A DNA stretch of 64,000 nt from contig NZ_QXJC01000001.1 in the NCBI RefSeq assembly GCF_003570885.1, positions 992,001-1,056,000 on the forward strand. The letters run 5' to 3'. The notes under the pieces were generated by a model, which made no database searches, had not been told where the DNA came from, and worked only from the letters and a program-made list of their open reading frames with translations. Of this stretch, positions 47,566-57,684 are shown in pieces. Made by a program: the position numbers and the translations under genes. Within the stretch, counting starts at the first letter, position 1; every line of letters starts with the position of its first letter. Origin of the DNA: Simplicispira hankyongi. Its GTDB lineage: Bacteria > Pseudomonadota > Gammaproteobacteria > Burkholderiales > Burkholderiaceae_C.

Positions 47566-50223
47566 CTACCGAGCCAAGCACCCCAAAGCAGCCCTCACGA
47601 TGCTGGCCGCATCCACCCCAAAGTAGCTGCGAAGCGCAGCGCGGGTGTCGCTGCGGCCAAAGCCGTCTGTGCCCAGCGTGAGGTAGCGCCGCCCTGGTGG
47701 AACGATGCCGCGCACGCTCTCGGGCACCGCGCGCACGTAGTCGGTCGCAGCAATCACCGGGCCGCTGGTCGCGGCAAGTTGCTGGGTCAGCCAGGGTACG
47801 CCGGGTTCTGCTTCGCCTGCCAGAGCACGCCGCTCGCAGGCCTGGCCGTCGCGTGCCAGTTCGCTCCAGCTCGTGACGCTCAGCACCGTCACCTCGATGC
47901 CCTCAGCGGCCAGCAATTCGGCCGCCTTGACCACTTCGGTCAAGATCGCACCGGAGCCTAGCAGCGTTATTTCTTTAGATGAAATCGGCCTCTCGCGCTT
48001 ATCTGATAAGCGCTTCCAGCTATTGAAGATGTAGCAACCACGCAGAACACCTTCGGCTGCGCCTTCGGGCAAATCCGGCTGGGCGTAGTTCTCGTTCATC
48101 AGCGTGACGTAGTAGAAAACATCGCGCTGCTCGGTCACCATCTCGCGCATGCCGGCGTCCACGATCACGGCCATCTCGCCCGCATACGCCGGGTCGTAGG
48201 CCTTGCAGTTGGGGATGGTGGCCGCCACCAGGTGGCTGGTCCCGTCCTGGTGCTGCAGGCCCTCGCCGCCCAGCGTGGTACGGCCCGAGGTGGCGCCCAG
48301 CAAGAAGCCGCGTGCGCGCTGGTCGGCAGCGGCCCAGATGGCGTCGCCCACGCGCTGGAAGCCAAACATCGAGTAGTAGATATAGAACGGCAGCATGGCC
48401 AGGCCGTGCACGCTGTAGCTCGTCGCCGCCGCCGTCCAACTGGCAATGGCGCCGGCTTCGCTGATGCCTTCTTCGAGGATTTGCCCGTCCAGCGCCTCGC
48501 GGTAGGCGAGTACCGAGCCGATGTCCTCGGGCGCATAGCGCTGGCCCACGCTGCTGTAGATGCCAATCTGTTTGAACAGGTTGGCCATGCCAAAGGTGCG
48601 CGCCTCGTCGGCCACGATGGGCACGATGCGCGGGCCGAGCGTTGCGTCTTTGAGCAGGCCCGTCAGCATGCGCACGAAGGCCATGGTGGTGCTCATCTCT
48701 TTGCCAGCAGCCTGCAGCGCGAACTGGGCGTAGCTGGCAATGGGCGGCACGGGCAGCGCCTCGCACGCGGTTTCGCGGCGCGGCAGGTAGCCGCCGAGCT
48801 GCTGGCGGTGGCTGCGCAGGTACTGCATCTCGGCACTGTCCTCGGCGGGCTTGTAGAAGGCCAGACTGGTGGCCTGTTCGTCACTCAAAGGCAGGTTGAA
48901 GCGGTTGCGAAACTCGATCAGATCCGCGCCGTCGAGCTTCTTCTGGCTGTGCGTGGTCATCTTGCCCTGGCCGGACGTGCCCATGCCGTAGCCCTTCTTG
49001 GTGTGGGCGAGGATGACGGTGGGCTGGCCCTTGTGTGCGCTGGCTGCGGCGTAGGCGGCGTGGATTTTTACCAGGTCGTGCCCGCCGCGCTTCAAGCGGT
49101 CGATCTGCTCGTCCGTCATGCCCTGGGCCAGCGCGGCCAGCTCGGGGTTCTGGCCAAAGAAGTTGTCGCGGTTGAAGCGCCCATCCTTGGCGGCAAAAGT
49201 CTGCATCTGGCCGTCCACCGTGCCCTCCAGCGCCCGCGCGAGGGCCCCGGTCAGGTCGCGGGCAAACAGGCCGTCCCAGTCGCTGCCCCAGACGAGTTTG
49301 ATGACGTTCCAGCCGGCGCCGGCAAACAGGCGCTCCAGCTCGTCGATGATGCGGCCGTTGCCACGCACCGGGCCGTCGAGCCGCTGGAGGTTGCAGTTGA
49401 CGACCCAGACCAGGTTGTCGAGGCCTTCGCGCGAAGCCAGCGTGAGCGCGCTGGTGCTCTCGGGCTCGTCCATCTCGCCGTCGCCAAACACGCCCCACAC
49501 TTTCCGGCCGCCGCAATCGAGCAGGTTGCGGTGCGTGAGGTAGCGCATGAAGCGCGCGTGGTAGATGCTGCTGATCGGCCCTATGCCCATCGAGCCTGTG
49601 GGGAACTGCCAGAAATCGGGCATCAGCCAGGGGTGCGGGTAGCTCGACAGGCCGCGCGCGCCTGCGGCCGGTGCCGTCAGCTCCTGGCGAAAGTGCATCA
49701 GATCCTGCTCAGAGAGCTTGCCTTCGAGGAAGGCGCGCGCATACACCCCCGGCGCGCTGTGCGGCTGGAAGAACACCAGATCGCCCCGGTGCTGCCCTTC
49801 GCCCAGGCCTTCGCGGGCACGGAAGAAGTGGTTGAAGCCGCTCTCGAACAAATCTGCCGCGCTGGCGTAGCTGGCGATATGGCCGCCCAGTTCGCCATAG
49901 GCCTGGTTGGCGCGCACCACCATGGCGAGCGCGTTCCAGCGGATGATGGAGCCCAGCCGCTCTTCGATGGCCAGGTCGCCCGGGAACACGCCCTGCTCCG
50001 CCACACCCACCGTGTTCACGTACGGCGTGTTCCAACCCGGTTGCCAGCCTACGCGCTGCGAGCGCGCCAGGCGCGCGAGTTCTTGCAACATGTGGCGGGC
50101 GCGTTCTGGCCCCTGCGTGGCGACCAGGGCCAGAAAGGCCTCGCGCCACTCGGCGGTTTCTTCGGGGTCGGCATCAAGCGGGTCAGGGGCTTGCAGCATG
50201 GCGTGGGGCGTAAGGGCGTTCAT
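47566..50223 (-). CDS. mdeB: 2-oxo-acid dehydrogenase E1, homodimeric (AceE-like; probably 2-oxobutyrate)
   Basis: Thiamine-diphosphate E1 of 885 residues, homologous to pyruvate dehydrogenase AceE. GVFGDGEMDEPESTSALTLA is the ThDP/Mg motif (about 248-267). LKRGGHDLVKIHAAY, HTKKGYGMGTSGQGKMTTHS and the central and C-terminal transketolase domains are intact. No E2 or E3 gene is adjacent. It sits beside methionine gamma-lyase and Lrp regulators, as mdeB does in Pseudomonas putida, so 2-oxobutyrate is the likely substrate (inference). Residues about 734-746 (SWKRLSDKRERPI) are encoded by a palindromic repeat. Confidence 0.87.
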   Translation of the reverse strand: MNALTPHAMLQAPDPLDADPEETAEWREAFLALVATQGPERARHMLQELARLARSQRVGWQPGWNTPYVNTVGVAEQGVFPGDLAIEERLGSIIRWNALAMVVRANQAYGELGGHIASYASAADLFESGFNHFFRAREGLGEGQHRGDLVFFQPHSAPGVYARAFLEGKLSEQDLMHFRQELTAPAAGARGLSSYPHPWLMPDFWQFPTGSMGIGPISSIYHARFMRYLTHRNLLDCGGRKVWGVFGDGEMDEPESTSALTLASREGLDNLVWVVNCNLQRLDGPVRGNGRIIDELERLFAGAGWNVIKLVWGSDWDGLFARDLTGALARALEGTVDGQMQTFAAKDGRFNRDNFFGQNPELAALAQGMTDEQIDRLKRGGHDLVKIHAAYAAASAHKGQPTVILAHTKKGYGMGTSGQGKMTTHSQKKLDGADLIEFRNRFNLPLSDEQATSLAFYKPAEDSAEMQYLRSHRQQLGGYLPRRETACEALPVPPIASYAQFALQAAGKEMSTTMAFVRMLTGLLKDATLGPRIVPIVADEARTFGMANLFKQIGIYSSVGQRYAPEDIGSVLAYREALDGQILEEGISEAGAIASWTAAATSYSVHGLAMLPFYIYYSMFGFQRVGDAIWAAADQRARGFLLGATSGRTTLGGEGLQHQDGTSHLVAATIPNCKAYDPAYAGEMAVIVDAGMREMVTEQRDVFYYVTLMNENYAQPDLPEGAAEGVLRGCYIFNSWKRLSDKRERPISSKEITLLGSGAILTEVVKAAELLAAEGIEVTVLSVTSWSELARDGQACERRALAGEAEPGVPWLTQQLAATSGPVIAATDYVRAVPESVRGIVPPGRRYLTLGTDGFGRSDTRAALRSYFGVDAASIVRAALGCLAR
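47987..48023 (+). repeat. Palindromic element inside the E1 gene
   Basis: GGCCTCTCGCGCTTATCTG, then ATAAGCGCTTCCAGCTAT, edged by GAAATC and TGAAGAT; close to consensus. In the E1 frame (opposite strand) it encodes a charged loop, unlike the Ala/Leu-rich products of copies read on the other strand. Confidence 0.82.
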
Positions 50224-50325
50224 GGCTTGGACTCTAGGCGGTTCACGGGAAAATGTGGTGCTGATTGCGCTGTAGCACGAAACATGAGCGGCACAATACG
50301 CTGCTAAAAGCTATTTTTGAAGCAT

Positions 50326-50805
50326 ATGAAGCTGGACACCGTCGATTTGCGCATCCTGCACGAGCTGCAAGCCGATGGCTCGCTCTCGAACGTGGAGCTG
50401 GCGCGGCGCGTGCACCTCTCGCCCTCGCCCTGTCTGGCGCGCGTCAAGGCGCTGGAGGCTGCTGGCGTCATCAGCCGCTACGTGGCGCTGGCCAATGCAG
50501 CGGCGCTGGGCCTGGGGCTCAACGTGTTCATCAGCATCAGCCTCAAGGCGCAGAACAAAGCGGCGCTGGCCGACTTCGAGCGCCGCATTGCCGAGCAGGA
50601 CGAAGTCATGGAGTGCTACCTGATGACCGGCGACAGCGACTACCTGATCCGCGTCGCGGTGGCCGACATGGCGGCGCTGGAGCGCTTCATCCTGGAGCAG
50701 CTCTCGCCGATTCCAGGTATTGAAAAGATCCGCTCCAGCTTTGCCCTCAAGCAGGTTCGCTACAAGACGGCGCTGCCGCTGTCTGCGCTTTCGGCGCGCT
50801 CCTGA
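50326..50805 (+). CDS. Lrp/AsnC-family regulator (first)
   Basis: A 159-residue regulator. The AsnC-type helix-turn-helix is LHELQADGSLSNVELARRVHLSPSPCLARV (about 11-40). The RAM ligand domain follows with YLMTGDSDYLIRVAVADM. It is divergent from the E1 gene with 102 bp between. ATG 50326 is preferred over TTG 50317. Its last 59 bases overlap the 3' end of the convergent methionine gamma-lyase gene. Confidence 0.9.
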   Translation: MKLDTVDLRILHELQADGSLSNVELARRVHLSPSPCLARVKALEAAGVISRYVALANAAALGLGLNVFISISLKAQNKAALADFERRIAEQDEVMECYLMTGDSDYLIRVAVADMAALERFILEQLSPIPGIEKIRSSFALKQVRYKTALPLSALSARS

Positions 50806-52015
50806 GCGCTTTCGCGTGGGCAAGGTCCAACGCCTGTCCGATGTCGTCCAGCAGGTCAGTCACATCCTCCAGCCCCACCGACATGCGCACCAGGCCTTCG
50901 GAGATGCCGTGTGCGGCGCGCTCCTCGGGCGTGTAAACGGAATGCGTCATGCTGGCCGGGTGCTGGGCCAGGGTCTCGGCATCGCCCAGGCTCACGGCGC
51001 GCGTGACGAGCTGCAGCGCGTCCATGAAGCACATGCCGGCCTCCAGGCCGCCTTGTAGTTCAAAAGCGATCATGCCGCCCATTTGCCGCATCTGCTGCTT
51101 GGCAAGCGCGTGCTGCGGGAAGCTGGGCAGACCGGGGTAATGCACCACAGCGGTGGCCGGGTGGGCGGCAATGAAGTCGGCCAGGGTCTGCGCGCTCTGG
51201 CAGTGGCGGTCCATGCGCAGCGCCAGGGTCTTGAGGCCGCGCATCACCAAGTGGGCGTCCTGCGCCGACATCACCGCACCGGTCATGTCTTTCAGGCCAT
51301 AGAGGCGCACGCGCTGGGCCAGCTCGGCGTCGGCAAAGACGGCGGCGCCGGCCGTCAGGTCGCCGTGGCCGCCCAGGTATTTGGTCATGGAGTGCACGCT
51401 CACATCCGCGCCCAGCAGCAGCGGCTGCTGCAGGTAGGGTGTGCAGTAGGTGTTGTCCACCACCACTTTTGCACCACTCGCGTGGGCCAGCGCCGAGACG
51501 GCGGCGATGTTCACCAGGCGCATATTGGGGTTGGCGGGCGATTCGAGATAGACCACGCGCGTCTTGTCGCCGAGGGCCGCCGCGACATTGGCCGGGTTGG
51601 TCATGTCCACATGGCGCACGCTGACGCCAAAGCGCGCGAGCCCGTGGTTCAAGAACGAAAACGTGCAACCGTAGAGCGTCATGTCGGCCAGCACCTCGTC
51701 GCCCGGCTCCAGCATGGACCACAGCGTGGCCGTGATGGCGCCCATGCCAGAGCCAAACACCACCGCGCCCACGCCCTGCTCCAGGCTGGCCAACCGGCCT
51801 TCGAGCAGCGCCAGCGTGGGGTTGGCAATGCGGGTGTAGAAGTAGCCGTTTTCTTCGCCGGTAAAGCAGCGCCCGCCGTAGCCCACATCGGGAAAGGCAA
51901 AGGTGGCCGAGGTGTAGATGGGTGGCACCAGGGCGCCCTGGTGGTCGGCGGGGTTGTAGCCAAAGTGGATGGCGCGGGTGCTGAAGCCGCCGGTGTGCGT
52001 GTTGGCCTTGCCCAT
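50747..52015 (-). CDS. mdeA: Methionine gamma-lyase
   Basis: PLP enzyme splitting methionine to methanethiol, ammonia and 2-oxobutyrate. The 422 residues track P. putida MdeA closely from memory: [37 protein letters not shown] and the PLP-lysine segment [40 protein letters not shown] is present near the end. Thr-Cys-Thr in NTYCTPY includes the lyase-specific cysteine that distinguishes it from cystathionine enzymes. A C-terminal extension overlaps the convergent Lrp gene. Its product would feed the nearby E1. Confidence 0.92.
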   Translation of the reverse strand: MGKANTHTGGFSTRAIHFGYNPADHQGALVPPIYTSATFAFPDVGYGGRCFTGEENGYFYTRIANPTLALLEGRLASLEQGVGAVVFGSGMGAITATLWSMLEPGDEVLADMTLYGCTFSFLNHGLARFGVSVRHVDMTNPANVAAALGDKTRVVYLESPANPNMRLVNIAAVSALAHASGAKVVVDNTYCTPYLQQPLLLGADVSVHSMTKYLGGHGDLTAGAAVFADAELAQRVRLYGLKDMTGAVMSAQDAHLVMRGLKTLALRMDRHCQSAQTLADFIAAHPATAVVHYPGLPSFPQHALAKQQMRQMGGMIAFELQGGLEAGMCFMDALQLVTRAVSLGDAETLAQHPASMTHSVYTPEERAAHGISEGLVRMSVGLEDVTDLLDDIGQALDLAHAKALRSAPKAQTAAAPSCSEPA

Positions 52016-52149
52016 GGGGTGTCTCCTGAAATAGCGTGTTTGGTGACTGAATTCTTTGCCAAATCGCCGGGCAAAAATTCGCTATCTGGCCCACACAAAG
52101 ACGCTACATTGGAAGTATTCACCTTTTTATATAGATTTAAAGGCAATTT

Positions 52150-52632
52150 ATGCTTCACACTACCGCCACGCTGGACGCCGTGGACCGCAGCCTGCTCGAC
52201 GCACTGCAAAAAGACGGCCGTGCCACCGTGGGCGAGCTGGCCGAGCGGGTTTCGCTCTCCACCTCACCCTGCTGGCGGCGCGTGCGGCAACTGGAGGAAT
52301 CGGGTGTCATCAGCGGCTACCACGCGCACCTGGACCGCCACCGCGTGGGCTACGGCGTGTTGGGGTTTGTGCAACTGGGCCTGCACAACCACACGGCCGA
52401 GGTGACGGCGGCGTTCGAGCGCGAGGTGCTGGCGCTGCCGCAGGTGCTGTCGTGCCACAACCTCTCGGGCCGCTACGACTACCAGATCGAGCTGGTGGCG
52501 CCCGACCTGGAGATGTTTGCCGACTATGTGCGCACGCGCATTCGCAGCCTGCCCGGCGTGCGCGAAATATCCACCAGCTTTTCGCTCAAGGAAGTCAAGC
52601 GCACCGTGGCGCTGCCGGTGGGCGCGCTCTAA
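52150..52632 (+). CDS. mdeR: Lrp/AsnC-family regulator (second), divergent from mdeA
   Basis: A 160-residue regulator with HTH DALQKDGRATVGELAERVSLSTSPCWRRVRQLE (about 18-50) and a RAM domain (LSGRYDYQIELVAPDLEMF). It is transcribed away from mdeA with 134 bp of AT-rich spacer, the arrangement of mdeR in P. putida; the symbol rests on that synteny. The final 4 bases overlap the convergent carboxylesterase gene. It shares the SPSPC/STSPC HTH core with the other Lrp gene but is clearly a different protein. Confidence 0.85.
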   Translation: MLHTTATLDAVDRSLLDALQKDGRATVGELAERVSLSTSPCWRRVRQLEESGVISGYHAHLDRHRVGYGVLGFVQLGLHNHTAEVTAAFEREVLALPQVLSCHNLSGRYDYQIELVAPDLEMFADYVRTRIRSLPGVREISTSFSLKEVKRTVALPVGAL

Positions 52633-53300
52633 AACGCGTTCGGCGTCGTGCTCAAGGCTTCGAGCCAAGTCAGCGTGGCTGCCAGCTCGGAAGGGCGGAT
52701 TTCGTGCTCGCTGGGGAATTCGCGGTAAGTCAAGGCCAGCGGCAACGGTGCCACATGGTGCGCAATGGCCTGGGCGTGCGCCAGCGGGATCACCCCGTCG
52801 TGCGTACCATGGCTGACCCACAGGGCCCGGCCATGGAATGCGTCGGCCGGGGCCAGTGCCGCCAGCGGTTGGTCCAACAGGCGCCCATGCCAGACGATGG
52901 CGGCACGCATCAGCGCGGGTTGCGTCAGCAGCAGGCCCAGCGCCATGGCGCCCCCCTGGCTAAAGCCCGCCACCACGGTGCGATCGGGTGGAATGCCCAA
53001 CTGCTCCGAAGCGCCGGCCAAGGTCTGCGCCAACAGTGCGCGGCTGGCGGCCTCTTGCGCCTCATCAATGGTGCGCACACCGCCAGGCTCAATGGAATAG
53101 TCGAACCAGGCGAACGCACCCGGCCCCATGCGGTAGGGCGCTCGCAGGCTGAGCACGTAGTAGCGTTCGGGCAACTGCGCGCAGAGCGAATACAGGTCCT
53201 GCTCGTTGCTGCCTACCCCATGCAGCAAAACCAGCAGCCAGGGCTGCGGCACGCTGGGCAAGGCAGGTCGCTTCAAAAATGTGAGCGGTAAATCAAGCAT
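52629..53300 (-). CDS. Carboxylesterase/phospholipase-type hydrolase
   Basis: A 223-residue alpha/beta hydrolase of the YpfH/carboxylesterase type. LLVLLHGVGSNEQDLY (about 22-37) gives the oxyanion hole. GFSQGGAMAL (Ser about 114) is the nucleophile elbow, SHGTHDGVIP the acid region and PSEHEI the histidine. The cytoplasmic substrate is unknown. Its start codon lies at the edge of a half palindromic element. Confidence 0.9.
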   Translation of the reverse strand: MLDLPLTFLKRPALPSVPQPWLLVLLHGVGSNEQDLYSLCAQLPERYYVLSLRAPYRMGPGAFAWFDYSIEPGGVRTIDEAQEAASRALLAQTLAGASEQLGIPPDRTVVAGFSQGGAMALGLLLTQPALMRAAIVWHGRLLDQPLAALAPADAFHGRALWVSHGTHDGVIPLAHAQAIAHHVAPLPLALTYREFPSEHEIRPSELAATLTWLEALSTTPNAF

Positions 53301-53326
53301 GGATAAGCGCCAGTGGCAGTTTTAAC
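53301..53326 (-). repeat. Degenerate half palindromic element
   Basis: GGATAAGCGCCAGTGGCAGT, followed by TTTAACC, matches the ATAAGCGCTAGAGGCTATTTT half of the family. The other half has been lost or overwritten by the carboxylesterase start region. Confidence 0.45.
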
Positions 53327-53349
53327 CAAATATCTGCAGCATCCATAGC

Positions 53350-54180
53350 TCAAGCTTGCGGCTGCAGTTCGAATGCGTCCATCGCCAGCATGCTGTACAT
53401 CACCTCGCGACTCAAGTAGTTGGCATGCAAATCTTTGCCGGCGGCACCCAGCGCAAAGAAGAGCGGCAGGAAATGGTCCTCCGTCGGGTGGGCGCGTGTG
53501 GCCTCTGGGGCTTGGCGGCGGTAGTCCAGCAGGGCGGCCATGTCGCCACGCGCCAGCGCCGCCTCGATCCAGCGGCTGAACGCGAGCACGTAGGGCGCCG
53601 GTTCGCGCGCGCCGCCAAAAAACTCACCCAGGTTGTGCGTCATGCTGCCCGAGCCGATGACGAGCACGCCCTGGCTGCGCAGGCTTTGCACGGCAGCGCC
53701 CAGCGCATAGACCTCGGCCGGGCCAGCGTGCTCTGGCAAAGCGATTTGCACCACGGGCACATCGGCCTGCGGAAACAGGTGCATGAGCGGCACCCAGGCG
53801 CCATGGTCGAACGGCCGCTTGGCATCGCCCTCGGCCTCGATGCCGGCCTGGTGCAGCAATGCAAGCACCTCGCCCGCCAGCGCGGGCGAACCAGGTGCCG
53901 GGTAGTGCAACTGGTACAACGCAGGCGGAAAACCGCCGAAATCGTGCCACGTGGTCGGTTGCGCACCGGTGCCGACGCGTACGCCCGGTGCCATCCAGTG
54001 CGGCGACATGATGAGCACGCCGCGCAGACCAGGGAACTGCGTGCGCAGCGCGGCGCCCCAGCGTGTCAGTGCCGGGCCGGTCTCGCCTGCATCCAGCGCA
54101 AACAGCGGCGCACCGTGGGACACAAACAGTGCGGGAATGTTGCTGCGGGACAGAGAAATGTCTTGGGAAGAAGTGGACAT
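53350..54180 (-). CDS. ygiD: 4,5-DOPA-extradiol-dioxygenase-like protein (YgiD/DODA family)
   Basis: A 276-residue class III extradiol ring-cleavage fold protein. Metal-ligand motifs are PALFVSHGAPLFAL (His about 23), MSPHWMAPGV (His about 61), RPFDHGAWVPLMHLFPQADVPVVQI (His about 125) and SGSMTHNLGEF. The full set indicates a working Zn/Fe site. The physiological substrate in bacteria is unclear. MSTSSQDISLSRSNIPALFVSHGAP fixes the start. Confidence 0.92.
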   Translation of the reverse strand: MSTSSQDISLSRSNIPALFVSHGAPLFALDAGETGPALTRWGAALRTQFPGLRGVLIMSPHWMAPGVRVGTGAQPTTWHDFGGFPPALYQLHYPAPGSPALAGEVLALLHQAGIEAEGDAKRPFDHGAWVPLMHLFPQADVPVVQIALPEHAGPAEVYALGAAVQSLRSQGVLVIGSGSMTHNLGEFFGGAREPAPYVLAFSRWIEAALARGDMAALLDYRRQAPEATRAHPTEDHFLPLFFALGAAGKDLHANYLSREVMYSMLAMDAFELQPQA

Positions 54181-54302
54181 GGTGGGCTTTCAAAGCAGCC
54201 TCCCACTTTAGACCTCTGTTGCCGCCCGACAAGCCCCGCGCCAGCGGATACAGCGTTGCACAGGTGGTGCCAGTGCCGGCCGCCACGCCAGCCGATGGTG
54301 CA

Positions 54303-54716
54303 TCAGTCGCGCACCGGGCCGCGCAGCGCTTTGGTGTCGCTGCGCTGGCTCTTGCCTTCCAGGCGGCGCATCTTGGAACCATAGCTGGGCCGCGTGGCGC
54401 GGCGGGCCTTGGGCGGCACGGCAATGCTGTTGACCAAGGCGTTCAGGCGCTCCAGCGCATCGGCGCGGTTTTGCAACTGGGTGCGAAACTGCTGCGCCTT
54501 GATGACCACCACGCCCTGGTCGGTAATGCGCGCATCGCGCAGCGAAAGCAGGCGCTCACGCACGTCTTCGGGCAGGGATGATGCATGAATGTCAAAGCGC
54601 AGATGCACAGCGCTCGACACCTTGTTCACATTCTGCCCGCCCGCCCCTTGCGCACGGATGGCGGTGATCTCCACCTCAGACTCGGGAACAGCGATCAGCG
54701 GCGCAGGGTCTGCCAT
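54303..54716 (-). CDS. arfB: Alternative ribosome-rescue factor B / peptidyl-tRNA hydrolase
   Basis: Releases stalled ribosomes on non-stop mRNAs. The 137 residues contain the release-factor GGQ loop (IRAQGAGGQNVNKVSSAVHLRFD, about 19-41) without the codon-recognition domain. A basic C-terminal tail (ARRATRPSYGSKMRRLEGKSQR) enters the mRNA channel. It lies just downstream of aroQ on the same strand. Confidence 0.95.
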   Translation of the reverse strand: MADPAPLIAVPESEVEITAIRAQGAGGQNVNKVSSAVHLRFDIHASSLPEDVRERLLSLRDARITDQGVVVIKAQQFRTQLQNRADALERLNALVNSIAVPPKARRATRPSYGSKMRRLEGKSQRSDTKALRGPVRD

Positions 54717-54738
54717 GCAGCGATGGGCTCAGGTCGGC

Positions 54739-55194
54739 TCAGGCCTGCGCCTGCATGCGCGCCAGCGCGTCGATGGCCAGGGGATAGCCATCCACGCCCA
54801 GGCCGCACATCACGGCGCGCGCCACGGGCGAAATCGTCGAGTGGTGGCGAAAGGCTTCGCGCGCAAACACGTTGCTGATGTGCAGCTCGATGAGCGGCAC
54901 GCCCGTGCCCTTGATGGCGTCGTGCAGCGCAATGCTGGTGTGGGTGTAGGCGCCGGCGTTCAGCACCACGCCGGCCAGTTCGCCCTGCTGGTGCAGACGC
55001 CCGGCCTCGTGCAGCCAGTCGAGCAGCGCGCCTTCGTGGTTGCTTTGGTGAAACCGCAGCGCGAAACCGGCCTTTTGGCAGGCCGCTGCGCACAGGGCCT
55101 CGACATCAGCAAGCGTGTGGTGCCCATAGACCGCCGGCTCGCGCGAACCGAGCAGGTTGAGGTTGGGGCCGTTGAGAACGAAAAGAGTGGACAC
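54739..55194 (-). CDS. aroQ: 3-dehydroquinate dehydratase, type II
   Basis: Third step of the shikimate pathway. From GTG 55194 it has 151 residues, the usual length. FVLNGPNLNLLGSREPAVYG (catalytic Tyr), CQKAGFALRFHQSNHEGALLDWLHEA, LNAGAYTHTSIALHDAI and PLIELHISN are diagnostic. An upstream TTG at 55233 would add 13 residues without support. In many proteobacteria accB follows, but here arfB does. Confidence 0.94.
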   Translation of the reverse strand: MSTLFVLNGPNLNLLGSREPAVYGHHTLADVEALCAAACQKAGFALRFHQSNHEGALLDWLHEAGRLHQQGELAGVVLNAGAYTHTSIALHDAIKGTGVPLIELHISNVFAREAFRHHSTISPVARAVMCGLGVDGYPLAIDALARMQAQA

Positions 55195-55327
55195 AGAAGC
55201 GCTTTCAGACTGGGTGCGGCCGGCGCGGCTCAAGGCAAGCCGGCGCGCAAGCGGATGAAGCGCAAATTATGCGGCGCGCGCCGCCCCACCGAATGGCAGC
55301 GCACGGCAGCGCACGCGGCAGGCGACA

Positions 55328-55672
55328 TCAGTCGCGATCGCGCCAGTGGCGGTGGCCATGGCCGCGGTAGTCGTCGTGGTCACGGTAGTAGCCACGGCCA
55401 CGGTAGTAATACGGGGGCGGCGGCGAATACACCACCGGCGGGGCGTAGTACACCGGGCGCGGCGGGACATAGTACGTCGGGGGCGGTGCGTAATACACCG
55501 GGGCCGGGGCACTGTACCCATAGTAGCCATTGCTGGCCCCCACCACCACGCCTGGAACACCAATCCCTATCGACCAATTCACGTTGTCGCGCGCCTGCGC
55601 CACACCGGCCGAGGCCGCCAGCGCAACGCCAAAGCCCACAACGGCCAGCTTGCTGAAAACGGTCTTGAACAT
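55328..55672 (-). CDS. Small secreted Tyr/Pro-rich protein
   Basis: A 114-residue protein with a signal peptide (KLAVVGFGVALAASAGVAQA). The mature region is low-complexity, with runs of YYAPPPTYY, PPPPYYYRGRGYYRD and a His/Arg/Asp tail ending HGHRHWRDRD. Such proteins are common outer-envelope products in Burkholderiales and have no known function. CCAGGAG lies directly before one ATG (55678) but 6 bases before the next (55672), so the second is taken as the start. Confidence 0.8.
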   Translation of the reverse strand: MFKTVFSKLAVVGFGVALAASAGVAQARDNVNWSIGIGVPGVVVGASNGYYGYSAPAPVYYAPPPTYYVPPRPVYYAPPVVYSPPPPYYYRGRGYYRDHDDYRGHGHRHWRDRD

Positions 55673-55830
55673 ATGCATCTCCTGGTTAAACGGGTTGACC
55701 GCTTTGCCAACCCTTAGACGCTATAACGCGCCACATGCCTCAAAGGATGGCACAAATGCCCGTCTAAAGTGTGTCTGTGCGTACAACTGCTTGTTTCCAT
55801 GCGTAAAACCGCACGAACGCGCCACCTAAA

Positions 55831-57683
<1,853 letters not shown>

Positions 57684-57684
<1 letters not shown>

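Noticed and set aside
50296-50325. A possible half element before the first Lrp gene
   Set aside because: Only AAAGCTATTTTTGAAGC is similar; there is no AGCGCTTAT arm.
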